Shown here: one piece after another, positions 17,901-26,800 of the stretch
Numbering within the stretch: the first letter of the stretch is position 1
Layout of the letters: every line of letters starts with the position of its first letter
Source: Cellulomonas gelida
GTDB lineage: Bacteria > Actinomycetota > Actinomycetes > Actinomycetales > Cellulomonadaceae
DNA: 64,000 nt
Direction of reading: 5' to 3'
Assembly (NCBI RefSeq): GCF_006538725.1
Contig: NZ_BJLQ01000005.1
Location: 1 to 64,000 of the forward strand
Program-made: the position numbers and the translations under genes
Notes under the pieces: model-generated
The model's input: the letters and a program-made list of their open reading frames with translations, nothing else
What the model was told of the DNA's origin: nothing
Database searches by the model: none

Positions 17901-18410
17901 CATGCTCGAACCGGCGACGTCGACCTGCGCCCCGGTGTCCTGCGAGGCAGGCGCAGCGGCGTTCGCGTCGTCGGCCGCCGTGGCCGAACCGGTCGCCCGG
18001 GTCGCCCGCTTGCGGCGGGTCGCCCGCGCGGGCGCCTCGGAGACCTGGGCCGACTCGACGGCGCCGGACTCGACGGCGCCGGACTCGACAGCGGCAGGCT
18101 CGGCGGCACCGGACTCGGCGAGACCCGGCTCGGCAGCGGCGGCCAGCGTGGATGCCTTCGACTTCGCGGACGTCGACTTCGAGGACGCCCGGCGGGTCCG
18201 GGTGGAGGACGACGCCTCGGCGGCCGCCTCGGCCGCGGGTTCGACGGCCGGCGTCTCGACCGCCTGCGTCTCGACGGCGGTGGTCTGGACGGCCGCCTCG
18301 GGTGCCGCCGCCGGGCGGGACACGCGTCGGCGGCGCGGGGGTGCGGCGGCCGCACCTGCCCCCTCCTGCGTCGACGCTGCTGCGAGGTCGGGGGTGTTCT
18401 GATCGGTCAC
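14904..18410 (-). CDS. rne: Ribonuclease E/G family protein
   Basis: An endoribonuclease for mRNA decay and rRNA processing; 1,168 residues. The first 560 or so are low-complexity: Ala/Glu/Pro with runs such as AVESGAVESGAVES, ending in acidic stretches and Arg blocks (RRRRRRRGSRAG). The catalytic core then begins: an S1 domain near 580-680, the metal-binding DVNTGKFTG near 875 and VIDFIDM near 915. The Zn-link CEHCHGRG lies near 977. The C-terminal tail is again disordered. The GTG at 18410 has an AGGAG site 9 bases upstream. N-terminal extension in place of the E. coli C-terminal scaffold is typical of actinobacterial RNase E. Confidence 0.95.
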   Translation of the reverse strand: MTDQNTPDLAAASTQEGAGAAAAPPRRRRVSRPAAAPEAAVQTTAVETQAVETPAVEPAAEAAAEASSSTRTRRASSKSTSAKSKASTLAAAAEPGLAESGAAEPAAVESGAVESGAVESAQVSEAPARATRRKRATRATGSATAADDANAAAPASQDTGAQVDVAGSSMPAADEAAPEKPARRRRAAVRPVAAPEIELPAASDAPVAAAPAGDAPVADAPVAEEAPAEKKPARRRGRRASAPADEPAPAADTTVEDQATDEPAEDEAAEDAAIRDETIQDETIRVETTQGEAAVVEAAAPAAKERVAPRLATTALLFQAPDPAQARPRRRRVTSSAGSPEEISQAARQALLDAERAQDEASAAPEATDEPRQDETAEQTEERPSRRRGRRGRGGAARSGEAPVGDEPKDDEVEPVLDGGAPADESPESAEADELVDDQDDDQQDEADGQPAQRRRRRRGGRGRRRPDASERDEDGEAPATDESEEPSEAADEQDAEDDQEDGGSSRRRRRRRRGSRAGETSSEPAESRRRGSDEVTALRGSTRLEAKRQRRREGRDAGRRRQIITESEFLARRESVERSMIVRELHNRMQIAVLEDGVLVEHYVSNQQQASMVGNVYLGRVQNVLPSMEAAFVDVGKGRNAVLYAGEVNWDAAGLEGQPRRIEQALKSGDSVLVQVTKDPIGHKGARLTSQVTLAGRYLVYVPGGGMTGISRKLPDTERNRLKKILREVVPDSAGVIVRTAAEGASEDELRADIARLQSQWEAIEAKSKTASAPALLQGEPDMAIRVVRDIFNDDFSSLVVQGDEAWSTISSYIDELAPDLARKVSKYTGTGDVFAAHRIDEQLVKGMDRKVWLPSGGSLVIDRTEAMTVVDVNTGKFTGSGGTLEETVTRNNLEAAEEIVRQLRLRDIGGIIVIDFIDMVLESNRDLVLRRLVECLGRDRTKHQVAEVTSLGLVQMTRKRVGQGLVEAFSETCEHCHGRGFIVHSDPVEKNARPDSGAPQQPAPSADEPKRSRRKRGAKEPAPAAHAPVPVLPQERAAVTATLATIAAAAAHAHELHDQHPADEQPGDVRPQDGPVVEHGTPEPDAGATDVQAADDEHTVAEPAGAQPVDTGAAGAGHTQPTLDVLAELATLRGTGAQEEHLELTPVDPSVFVTFDSDESEQDAED

Positions 18411-18870
18411 GCGGAGCGCTCCTGGGTGCCGCGAACCGCCCTCCACACGCGTGGCGGTCCTCGGTCGGTCGGTCGTCACTCACGCGGCGCGTGGCGACGG
18501 AAGTCGTCGGGCGCGGCCGCACACCGGGCCGGCGGGCGCCTTCGCCTGCCTCGTCCGTCCGGGCCCGGTTGGGCCTCTCGACGGTGCGGCGGCGGCTGGC
18601 GCGCGCAGCGCACTGGGTGCGAGCTCACGGGTTCGCCTCGCGGTGTGGACGCTCGTCGAACCGCGGCCAGTATCGCACAGAGCGCCGGAACCGGCGTGCT
18701 CGCGACGCGCGAGGGGATGACGACAAGTCGTCAGCACCCGGGACCTTCGTCCCGGCCTGGCCCGGGTGCCCGCCCTAGCGTTCCCCTCGGGTGGGATCAC
18801 CGCCTGCAGGACTCCCTGCGCTCTGACGCACGCCCCCACCCATTCGCCGCCCGCACCGCACGGAGAACAC
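18411..18870. other. 460-base divergent intergenic region between rne and cydA
   Basis: This region carries the 5' leader of rne (reading left) and the cydA control region (reading right). The leader may matter for RNase E autoregulation, but I see no specific element in it. The right-hand part holds the DosR-like box at 18740-18753 and a TAGCGT -10 candidate. Overlapping the box is a wider inverted repeat, GCACCCGGG (18734-18742) with CCCGGGTGC (18761-18769). No credible small gene is visible. Confidence 0.6.
18740..18781 (+). promoter_or_regulatory. cydA promoter with DosR/DevR-type operator
   Basis: GGGACCTTCGTCCC (18740-18753) is a perfect GGGAC-N4-GTCCC palindrome matching the core of the mycobacterial DosR consensus. 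A TAGCGT hexamer (18776-18781) could be the -10, giving a start near 18788. The palindrome centre would then lie about 41 bases upstream, the usual place for a DosR-class activator. A matching kinase and regulator are encoded at the end of the same locus. Binding is inferred. Confidence 0.6.
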
Positions 18871-20397
18871 GTGGACGCCCTCGATCTGGCCCGCTGGCAG
18901 TTCGGCATCACGACCGTCTACCACTTCATCTTCGTCCCGCTCACGATCGGCCTGGCGCCGCTCGTCGCGATCATGCAGACGATCTGGTACCGCACCGGCA
19001 ACGAGCGCTGGCTGCGCCTGACCAAGTTCTTCGGCAAGCTCCTGCTGATCAACTTCGCGATCGGCGTCGCCACCGGCATCGTGCAGGAGTTCCAGTTCGG
19101 CATGGCGTGGAGCGAGTACTCCCGCTTCGTCGGGGACGTCTTCGGGGCGCCGCTCGCCATGGAGGCGCTCGCCGCGTTCTTCATCGAGTCGACGTTCCTC
19201 GGGCTGTGGATCTTCGGCTGGGACAAGCTGCCCAAGAAGATCCACCTCGCGTGCATCTGGGCGGTCGCGATCGCGACGAACCTGTCGGCGTTCTTCATCC
19301 TCGCGGCCAACTCGTGGATGCAGCACCCCGTGGGCATCACGTACAACTTCGAGACCGGCCGCGCCGAGATGAACGACATCGGCGCCGTGCTCACGAACCC
19401 GACCGTGCTCGCCGCATTCCCGCACACGATCACCGCCGCACTCCTGACCGCGGGCACGTTCGTCGCCGGCATCGCCGCGTGGTGGATGGTCAAGAAGGTC
19501 CGCGCGGGCGACGCCGCCACGGCGCGCGACGTGTACCGACCGGCCGTGATCCTCGGGCTGGTCGCGATGCTCGTCGGCGGCGCGGGCGTCGCGGTCTCCG
19601 GCGACGCGCAGGCCAAGCTCATGTTCGACCAGCAGCCGGCGAAGATGGCGGCGGCCGAGGGCCTGTGCGAGTCGGCCGACGGCGCATCGTTCTCGATCCT
19701 GGCGATCGGCGACCTCACCAACGACTGCGCGGGCGTCAAGCACCTCATCGAGATCCCGGGTCTGACCTCGTTCCTCGCGACCGGCGACTTCGACTCCCGT
19801 GTCCGGGGCGTCGACGAGCTGCAGGACTACTACGCGCAGTGGATCCGCGACTGGGAGGAGGCCAACGGCGTCGCCCCCACGTTCGACGACGACACGCGCT
19901 TCTATCCGAACCTCGCGATCACCTACTGGTCGTTCCGCCTCATGATCGGCTTCGGCGCCGGTGCGGCGGCCCTGTCGCTCGCCGCCCTGTGGCTGCTGCG
20001 CAAGAAGGGCTCGGTCACGGACAAGAAGTGGTTCGGCACGCTCGGCATCGCCGCGATCGCCACGCCGTTCCTGGCCTCGTCGTTCGGCTGGATCTTCACC
20101 GAGATGGGCCGGCAGCCGTGGGTGGTCGCCCCGAACCCGAACTCCTCGGGCGTCGACGGCGTGTGGCTGCTGACCGCACGGGGCGTCTCGGTCGTCACGA
20201 GCCCGACGACGATCTGGATCTCCCTGATCGGCTTCACGCTCCTGTACGGCGTGCTCGCGGTGCTCTGGTACCGCCTCATGCACCGCTACGCGGTCGAGGG
20301 CGTCGCCGCCAGCGAGAAGGACCCGAGCCCCGAGGCGCGCGCCGCCGCCGGGCGCGACGGCTCCGACGACGACTCGACCCTGTCCTTCGCCTACTGA
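18871..20397 (+). CDS. cydA: Cytochrome bd ubiquinol/menaquinol oxidase subunit I
   Basis: The catalytic, heme-bearing subunit of the high-affinity terminal oxidase; it oxidises quinol and reduces O2 to water in the membrane. 508 residues. The N-terminus LARWQFGITTVYHFIFVPL contains the early His ligand, EFQFGMAWSEYSRFVGDVFG contains the conserved Glu helix, and ESTFLGLWIFGW is intact. The GRQPWVV motif is also present. The Q-loop is of the short type. The GTG at 18871 has a CGGAG site; upstream in-frame residues are not conserved-looking. First gene of cydABDC. Confidence 0.98.
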   Translation: MDALDLARWQFGITTVYHFIFVPLTIGLAPLVAIMQTIWYRTGNERWLRLTKFFGKLLLINFAIGVATGIVQEFQFGMAWSEYSRFVGDVFGAPLAMEALAAFFIESTFLGLWIFGWDKLPKKIHLACIWAVAIATNLSAFFILAANSWMQHPVGITYNFETGRAEMNDIGAVLTNPTVLAAFPHTITAALLTAGTFVAGIAAWWMVKKVRAGDAATARDVYRPAVILGLVAMLVGGAGVAVSGDAQAKLMFDQQPAKMAAAEGLCESADGASFSILAIGDLTNDCAGVKHLIEIPGLTSFLATGDFDSRVRGVDELQDYYAQWIRDWEEANGVAPTFDDDTRFYPNLAITYWSFRLMIGFGAGAAALSLAALWLLRKKGSVTDKKWFGTLGIAAIATPFLASSFGWIFTEMGRQPWVVAPNPNSSGVDGVWLLTARGVSVVTSPTTIWISLIGFTLLYGVLAVLWYRLMHRYAVEGVAASEKDPSPEARAAAGRDGSDDDSTLSFAY

Positions 20398-20419
20398 GCC
20401 GCGAGACGGAGACATCACC

Positions 20420-21508
20420 ATGGAGCTCACGACCGTCTGGTTCGTCCTCATCGCGGTCCTGTGGACCGGCTACCTCGTGCTCGAGGGGTTCGACTTCGGT
20501 GTCGGCATGCTGCTCGGCCTCCTGCCCAAGAAGGGCGACAAGGAGCGCGAGCGGCGCGTCATGATCAACACGATCGGCCCCGTCTGGGACGGCAACGAGG
20601 TGTGGCTGCTCACCGCGGGCGGCGCGATGTTCGCGGCGTTCCCCGAGTGGTACGCGACCCTGTTCAGCGGGTTCTACCTGCCGCTGTTCCTCATCCTCAT
20701 CGCGCTCATCGTGCGCGTCGTGGCGTTCGAGTGGCGCGGCAAGATCAACGACGACCGCTGGCGCACCTGGGCCGACCGCGCGCTGATCTTCGGCTCCTGG
20801 CTGCCGTCCGTGCTGTGGGGCGTCGCCTTCGCGAACATCGTGCGCGGGGTCGAGCTCGACGCCGACCACCAGTACGTGGGCGGGTTCTTCGCGCTGCTCA
20901 ACCCGTTCGCGCTGCTCGGCGGCGCGGTCACCACGCTGATCTTCCTCACGCACGGCGCGATCTTCCTGGCGCTGAAGTCCGACGGCGACATCCGCCGTCG
21001 CGCGGGAGACTTCGCGGCGCGCTCGTCGGTCGTGACGCTCGTCGTCGCCGGCGCGTGGGCGATCTGGGCGCAGCTCGCCTACTCCGACAACGCGTGGACG
21101 TGGGCCGCCGTGGCGGTCGCCGCCGTCGCGCTCGTGCTCGTGGTGCTCGCGACGCGGGCACGACGCGAGGGCCAGGCGTTCGTCGCCTCGGCCGTCGCGA
21201 TCGTGGGCGCCGTCGTGCTGATCTTCGGCTCGCTGTTCCCCGACGTGATGCCCGCGTTCGACCCGGCGAACTCGCTCACGGTCGACAACGCGTCGTCGAC
21301 CGACTACACGCTCACGGTCATGACGTGGGTCGCCGTGGTCCTCACGCCGCTCGTGCTGCTCTACCAGGGCTGGACGTACTGGGTGTTCCGCAAGCGACTG
21401 ACCACCGACCACATCCCGGCGCACACCGGCCTGACGTTCCGCCGCGACGAGCCCGCGGCCGTCGCGGCCGGCTCGTCGGGCGAGGGATCCGGCACGATCG
21501 AGGCGTGA
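20420..21508 (+). CDS. cydB: Cytochrome bd oxidase subunit II
   Basis: The 362-residue partner of CydA, a multi-helix membrane subunit needed for assembly of the heme centre. Landmarks are WTGYLVLEGFDFGVGMLLG near the N-terminus, then INTIGPVWDGNEVWLLTAGG and the AAFPEWYATLFSGFYLPLF helix. It starts 22 bases after cydA with a GGAGAC site. Its TGA overlaps the cydD GTG, so translation is coupled. Confidence 0.98.
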   Translation: MELTTVWFVLIAVLWTGYLVLEGFDFGVGMLLGLLPKKGDKERERRVMINTIGPVWDGNEVWLLTAGGAMFAAFPEWYATLFSGFYLPLFLILIALIVRVVAFEWRGKINDDRWRTWADRALIFGSWLPSVLWGVAFANIVRGVELDADHQYVGGFFALLNPFALLGGAVTTLIFLTHGAIFLALKSDGDIRRRAGDFAARSSVVTLVVAGAWAIWAQLAYSDNAWTWAAVAVAAVALVLVVLATRARREGQAFVASAVAIVGAVVLIFGSLFPDVMPAFDPANSLTVDNASSTDYTLTVMTWVAVVLTPLVLLYQGWTYWVFRKRLTTDHIPAHTGLTFRRDEPAAVAAGSSGEGSGTIEA

Positions 21509-23184
21509 AGCCCCTCGACCCGCGCCTGCTGCGCCACGCCCGCGCGGCGCGGTGGTACGTCGCCCTGACCGTCGCGCTCGGCATCGTCACCGCCGCGCTC
21601 GTCGTGGCCCAGGCACTCCTGCTGGCGCACGCCCTCGGGCGCGCCGTGAGCGACGGCGTCGCCCTCGGCGCGCGGGCATGGGACGCGGTCGCGCCGCTCG
21701 TCGGCTGGTTCGCGCTCGTCGTGGCGGCGCGCGTGCTCGTGACGGTCGTGCAGGAGCGGTACGCCCACCGGGCCGCCGCCCGGGCCGTCGCCGAGCTGCG
21801 CGAGCAGGTGGTGGCGCGCGCGACCGCCCTCGGGCCGCGCCGGCTCGGCGACGGGCGCGCCCCCGAGCTGGTCACGCTCGCGACGCGCGGGCTCGACGAC
21901 CTCGAGCCGTACTTCGTGCGGTACCTGCCCCAGCTCGTCCTCGCCGCGACGGTCACACCCGCGACCCTGCTCGTCGTCCTCGAACTCGAGTGGGTCTCGG
22001 CGGTGATCCTCGTGGCGGTCCTGCCCCTCGTGCCGATCTTCATGTGGCTCGTCGGTGTGCTCACGCAGGGCCGCTCGGAACTCGGGCTCGCCGCGATGCA
22101 GCGGCTGTCCGCACAGGTGCTCGACCTCATCGCGGGTCTGCCGACGCTGCGCGCGCTCGGTCGCGAACGCGGCCCGGGTGCCCGCGTGCACGCCCTGGGC
22201 GACGCGCACCGGCGCGCGACGATGGGCACGCTGCGCATCGCGTTCCTGTCCGGCATGGTGCTGGAGCTGTTGTCGACGCTGTCGGTCGCGCTCGTCGCGG
22301 TGGGTATCGGCCTGCGCCTCGTGCACGGCGACCTCGACCTCGTGACGGGCCTCGCGGTGCTGGTGCTCGCCCCCGAGGTGTTCGCCCCGCTGCGCGCGGT
22401 GGGTGCGCAGTTCCACGCCTCGACGGACGGCGTCGCCGCCGCCGAGGCCGCGTTCGCGGTGCTCGACGAGCCCGCCCCGGACAGGTCGGGCACCGCGCCG
22501 GCACCCGACCTCCCCCGCGTCGGTGTCCGCGTCGAGCACGTGAGCGTGCGCACCGCGCGCGGCGAGACGCCGCGTGACCTGTCGTTCGCGGTCGTCCCGG
22601 GCCGCGTGACCGCGCTCGCGGGGCCGCCCGGGTCCGGCAAGTCGACCGCGGTCGAGGTGCTGCTGGGGCTCCTCACGCCCGACGAGGGCGTCGTGCGGGT
22701 CGGCGACGACGTCGTGGTCGCCGCGCACGAGCCCGGCGCCGTGGACCTCGAGACGTTCTGGCGGCAGGTCGCCTGGCTCCCCCAGCGGCCGGTCCTCGAG
22801 CCCGGCACGCTCGCACAGGTCGTCGGCGGCGACGACGAGCAACGCCGGCGCGCGGCGGAGGTGACCGGGCTGGACGCGGTCGTCGTCGACCTCCCCGACG
22901 GCTGGTCGACCCGCATCGGTCGCGGCGGTCACGGGCTGTCCGTCGGCCAGGCGCAGCGCGTCGCGCTGACCCGCGCGCTCGTGGGCTCGGCGCCGCTGGT
23001 GGTCCTCGACGAGCCCACCGCCCACCTGGACGACGTCGCCGAGCGCACCGTCCTGCGCACGGTGGCCGCGCTGCGCGACGCGGGACGCGCGGTCCTGCTC
23101 GTCGCGCACCGCGCCGCCCTGCTCGCGTGCGCGGACGACGTGGTCACGCTGGACGACGCGCACCTCGCGGCGGTGACGCGATGA
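21505..23184 (+). CDS. cydD: Thiol reductant ABC exporter subunit CydD
   Basis: One half of the heterodimeric ABC exporter that moves cysteine/glutathione-type thiols to the outside and is needed for cytochrome bd assembly. 559 residues: a six-helix membrane domain (about 15-310), then an ATPase domain with Walker A GPPGSGKST, ABC signature GLSVGQAQR and Walker B LVVLDEPTAHLD. The GTG at 21505 overlaps the cydB stop as GTGA. Probable partner is CydC directly downstream. Confidence 0.95.
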   Translation: MKPLDPRLLRHARAARWYVALTVALGIVTAALVVAQALLLAHALGRAVSDGVALGARAWDAVAPLVGWFALVVAARVLVTVVQERYAHRAAARAVAELREQVVARATALGPRRLGDGRAPELVTLATRGLDDLEPYFVRYLPQLVLAATVTPATLLVVLELEWVSAVILVAVLPLVPIFMWLVGVLTQGRSELGLAAMQRLSAQVLDLIAGLPTLRALGRERGPGARVHALGDAHRRATMGTLRIAFLSGMVLELLSTLSVALVAVGIGLRLVHGDLDLVTGLAVLVLAPEVFAPLRAVGAQFHASTDGVAAAEAAFAVLDEPAPDRSGTAPAPDLPRVGVRVEHVSVRTARGETPRDLSFAVVPGRVTALAGPPGSGKSTAVEVLLGLLTPDEGVVRVGDDVVVAAHEPGAVDLETFWRQVAWLPQRPVLEPGTLAQVVGGDDEQRRRAAEVTGLDAVVVDLPDGWSTRIGRGGHGLSVGQAQRVALTRALVGSAPLVVLDEPTAHLDDVAERTVLRTVAALRDAGRAVLLVAHRAALLACADDVVTLDDAHLAAVTR

Positions 23185-25025
23185 CGACGACCGCCATGAC
23201 CGCGAGCCCCGAGACCGCGCGCCCCGACGACGTCGCGGTCCCCCCGCGCGGGACGCTGCGCCGTGCCGTCGCCCTGCTCGAGGTCGACCGCCGACGCTTC
23301 GCCCTCGCGGTCGCGCTCGGCACGCTCGCGCTCGGCTGCGCGGTCGCGCTGGCGGCGGTCTCCGCGTGGCTGATCGCACGTGCGTCGCAGATGCCGCCGG
23401 TGCTCACGCTGTCCGTCGCCACGGTCGGGGTGCGCGCGTTCGGCATCGGTCGCGGCGTGCTGCGGTACGTCGAGCGGCTGGTCTCCCACGACCTCGCCCT
23501 GTCCGGCATGACGCGGCTGCGCACCACGCTGTACGAGAGGCTCGCGGACGGTCGCGCGGGGGCGGTGCTCAGCGTGCGCCGCGGCGACCTGCTCGCACGG
23601 GTCGGGGCGGACGTCGACGACGTCGGCGACCTCGTGGTGCGCGGTCTGCTGCCCGCGGCCGTCGCGGCCACGCTCGGCGTCGCGACCAGCGCCGCGATGA
23701 TCCTCATCTGGCCGCCGGCGGGGCTCGCGCTCGTCGCGTGCCTGCTGCTCGCCGGGGTGGTCGCCCCGTGGCTCGCCGGCCGCGCCGCTCGCAAAACCGA
23801 GCGCCTGGGCGCCCAGGCGCGGGCGGACGTGAACGCCGAGGCGCTCGGTCTGCTCGACGACGCCGGTCCGCTCACCGTCGCGGGCCGCGTGCCCGCGCGC
23901 CTGGACGCGCTGCGCGACGCGGACCGCCGGGCGCGGGGCGCCGTCGACGCAGGGGCAGGCGCCGCCGCCGTCGCAGCGGGGCTCGGGCTGCTCGCGACGG
24001 GCCTTGCCGTGCTCGCCGCCCTGGTCACGGGTGTGCCGGCCGTCGGCGACGGGCGCCTGGACCCCGTGCTGCTCGCGGTCGTGGTGCTCACGCCGCTCGC
24101 GGCCTTCGAGGCGACGTCGGTGCTCCCCCAGGCCGCCGTGCAGGTGCACCGCTCACGTGCCGCGGCGGCGCGCATCCTCGCGCTCGTCGACGCCGCGGAT
24201 GCCGCGGACCCTGCGGACCCTGCAGGCATCGCGGCGCCGCCTGCCGTCGCACCCGGGCCGTCGCCCACCTCTGCGGCTCTCCTCGGCTCCCCCGCGGACG
24301 ACGGGCCCACCCCGCACCTCGCCGCGCGCGGGCTCGTCGTGGGCTGGCCCGGTGGGCCGCCGCTCGTCTCCGGCCTCGACCTCGACCTGCGCCCCGGCCG
24401 GGTCGTCGCCGTCGTCGGCCCGAGCGGCACCGGCAAGACCACTCTCCTGCTCACGCTCGCGGGCCTGCTGCCGCCGCAGGGCGGCTCGTTGACGCTCGAC
24501 ACGGACCCGCGGCTGACGCCCGGCACCGCGGTCGCGCTCACGGCCGAGGACGCGCACGTCTTCGGCACGAGCGTCCTGGAGAACCTGCGTGTCGCACGCG
24601 GCGACGTGAGGGACGACGAGGCGCGCGACGCGCTCGAGCTGGCCGGGCTCGGTCCCTGGGTCGCGGGCCTGCCCGACGGTCTGGCGACCGTGCTGGGGCC
24701 TGACGGCCGCACGCTGTCGGGCGGCGAGCGGCGCCGCCTGCTGCTCGCCCGCGCGCTCGTCGCTCCCGCGCCGCTGCTCCTGCTCGACGAGCCGACCGAG
24801 CACCTCGACGTCACCGGCGCCGACGCGGTGCTGCGCACGCTGCGCGCGCAGGCCGACCGCGGCGTGCTCGTCGTCACGCACCGCCTGACGGGGCTCGAGG
24901 TCGTCGACGAGGTCCTGCGGCTCGCCGACGGTCACGTCGCGGCGCGCGGGACCCACGCGGACCTCCTGGCGCGTGACGCCGACTACCGTGAGGCCGTGTG
25001 GCACGAGACCGAGGACCGCGCATGA
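23181..25025 (+). CDS. cydC: Thiol reductant ABC exporter subunit CydC
   Basis: The second half of the CydDC exporter; 614 residues. The transmembrane region (about 30-330) opens with SAWLIARASQMPPVLTL. It is followed by an Ala/Pro-rich linker and the nucleotide-binding domain: Walker A GPSGTGKTT, signature TLSGGERRR and Walker B LLLLDEPTEHLD. It is coupled to cydD (ATGA) and to the downstream kinase (ATGA), so all five genes form one translation-linked unit. Confidence 0.95.
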   Translation: MTTTAMTASPETARPDDVAVPPRGTLRRAVALLEVDRRRFALAVALGTLALGCAVALAAVSAWLIARASQMPPVLTLSVATVGVRAFGIGRGVLRYVERLVSHDLALSGMTRLRTTLYERLADGRAGAVLSVRRGDLLARVGADVDDVGDLVVRGLLPAAVAATLGVATSAAMILIWPPAGLALVACLLLAGVVAPWLAGRAARKTERLGAQARADVNAEALGLLDDAGPLTVAGRVPARLDALRDADRRARGAVDAGAGAAAVAAGLGLLATGLAVLAALVTGVPAVGDGRLDPVLLAVVVLTPLAAFEATSVLPQAAVQVHRSRAAAARILALVDAADAADPADPAGIAAPPAVAPGPSPTSAALLGSPADDGPTPHLAARGLVVGWPGGPPLVSGLDLDLRPGRVVAVVGPSGTGKTTLLLTLAGLLPPQGGSLTLDTDPRLTPGTAVALTAEDAHVFGTSVLENLRVARGDVRDDEARDALELAGLGPWVAGLPDGLATVLGPDGRTLSGGERRRLLLARALVAPAPLLLLDEPTEHLDVTGADAVLRTLRAQADRGVLVVTHRLTGLEVVDEVLRLADGHVAARGTHADLLARDADYREAVWHETEDRA

Positions 25026-26797
25026 GCGACGACACCAGCGTCACCGACCTGATCGGGTCGGGTGACGACGGGCTGGTACCCGTGGCCGGCACCCCGTTCA
25101 CCGGCGGTGTGATGTCCGACTCGCACGCGAACCCCGTCCCGCTGACCGGCGACGCGCTCACCGACCTGCTCGATGCGATCCTCGCCGTCGCCAGCGAGCT
25201 CGAGCTGCCGGCGGTGCTCAACCGCTTCGTGCAGGTCAGCGCCGAGCTCACGGGAGCGCGGTACGGCGCCATCAACGTGCTCGACGGCAACGGCACGTCG
25301 ACGACGTTCGTCTACACCGGCATCCCCACCGCGGTCGCCCGCATGATGAAGCACGCCCCCCACGCGCGCGGCGTGCTCGGCCAGATCCCCGCGGTCGGCG
25401 CGCTGCGGCTCGACGACCTGCGCGAGCACCCCGCCTTCCAGGGCTGGCCCTCGAACCACCCGCCGATGGGCTCGTTCCTCGGGGCGTCGGTGCGTGTCGG
25501 CGAGCACGTGTTCGGCCAGCTCTACCTCTCGGAGAAGCCCGGCGGCTTCACCGAGTCCGACGAGCAGACCGTGATCGCCCTCGCCGCCGCGACCGGCGTC
25601 GCGGTCGAGAACGCCCAGCTCTACGCCGAGTCCGCGCGCCGCGAGCACTGGCTGCGCGCCGGTCAGGAGATCACGACGATGCTGCTCGAGGGCGTCGACG
25701 AGGAGGACGCGCTCGCGCACATCGCCGCGACCGCACGTGCCGTCGCCGGCGCCGACACCGCCGCGCTCGCGCTGCCCGGCGTGGGCGGGCGGCTGTTCAT
25801 CGAGCTCGCCGACGGTCACAACGCCGACGAGCTCGTCGGCGTCGCGATGCCCGAGCACGGGCGCGCGTGGACCGTGATGACCGAGGGCCACGGGCTGCTG
25901 ACGCCGTCGCTGTCCGCGTCGCGCAACGTCAAGGTCGAGCAGATGCGCGCGTTCGGACCGGCGATGTTCGCACCGCTGCAGACCTCGGGCCGCGGCGTCG
26001 GCGTGCTCATCCTGCTGCGGCGCGTCGGGAGCCTGCCGTTCGAGGAGAGCGACCTCACCACGGCCGAGTCGTTCGCGGCGCAGGCCGCGCTCGCGTTCGT
26101 GCTCGCCGAGGCCCGGCACGCCCAGGACATCGCGGCGCTGCTCGACGAGCGCGAGAGGATCGCGCGCGACCTGCACGACATGGCGATCCAGCAGCTGTTC
26201 GCCACGGGCATGCAGCTCGAAACCGTCCGGCGACGCGCCGCACGCGGAGTCGAGGCCAGCGAGCTCACCTCGATCGTCGAGGAGGCCCTCGACAACGTGG
26301 ACTCCTCGGTCCGGGAGATCCGCACGATCGTGCACGCGCTGCGTGACCCCGACGCCGCGACCGGCCTCGTCGAGCGACTGCGCCGCGAGGCCTCGCTGGC
26401 CCGCACCGGGCTGGGCTTCGCCCCGTCGCTCGTCGTGACCCTCGACGGCGCTCCCCTGTCCGACGACGGTCTCGACGAGGACCGGCTCGACGAGCGCGTC
26501 GGCCTCGCGCTCACCGACGACGTCGTGGCCGTCGTGCGCGAAGGACTGGCGAACGCCGCGCGGCACGCGCACGCGCAGTCGGTGACCGTGCGCGTCGACG
26601 TGCGCGGCCAGGGGCCGCTCGGCTCGGTGCGCGTCGAGGTCGAGGACGACGGCGTCGGGCTGCCCGCCCAGCGGGACCGCCGCTCCGGGACCGGCAACCT
26701 CGCCTCACGCGCGCGTCAGCACGGCGGCACGTTCACGATCGGTGCCGCACCCGCCGGCCGCGGCACGCTCCTGAGCTGGCAGGTCGCGCTCGACTGA
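25022..26797 (+). CDS. DevS/DosT-like GAF-GAF sensor histidine kinase
   Basis: A 591-residue soluble kinase: GAF1 (about 55-200), GAF2 (about 215-365), a HisKA_3 dimerisation helix with ERERIARDLHDMAIQQLF (phospho-His near 383), and a HATPase domain (about 475-590; NAARHAHA N-box, DDGVG and GTGNL). GAF1 keeps the SNHPPMGSFLGASVRV segment; in mycobacterial DevS/DosT the corresponding HHPPM region carries the heme-ligating His (recalled, not checked). It is therefore a candidate O2/NO/CO or redox sensor. Its ATG overlaps the cydC stop. The likely partner is the regulator converging from the right, 3 bases from its stop. Confidence 0.9.
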   Translation: MSDDTSVTDLIGSGDDGLVPVAGTPFTGGVMSDSHANPVPLTGDALTDLLDAILAVASELELPAVLNRFVQVSAELTGARYGAINVLDGNGTSTTFVYTGIPTAVARMMKHAPHARGVLGQIPAVGALRLDDLREHPAFQGWPSNHPPMGSFLGASVRVGEHVFGQLYLSEKPGGFTESDEQTVIALAAATGVAVENAQLYAESARREHWLRAGQEITTMLLEGVDEEDALAHIAATARAVAGADTAALALPGVGGRLFIELADGHNADELVGVAMPEHGRAWTVMTEGHGLLTPSLSASRNVKVEQMRAFGPAMFAPLQTSGRGVGVLILLRRVGSLPFEESDLTTAESFAAQAALAFVLAEARHAQDIAALLDERERIARDLHDMAIQQLFATGMQLETVRRRAARGVEASELTSIVEEALDNVDSSVREIRTIVHALRDPDAATGLVERLRREASLARTGLGFAPSLVVTLDGAPLSDDGLDEDRLDERVGLALTDDVVAVVREGLANAARHAHAQSVTVRVDVRGQGPLGSVRVEVEDDGVGLPAQRDRRSGTGNLASRARQHGGTFTIGAAPAGRGTLLSWQVALD

Positions 26798-26800
26798 GCG

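Noticed and set aside
14982-20564. A 1,860-codon open frame on the plus strand
   Set aside because: It runs antisense to RNase E and then out of frame through cydA and cydB. In this GC-rich DNA stops are rare, and its composition (Arg, Ala, Gly, Asp, His) is that of a shadow frame.
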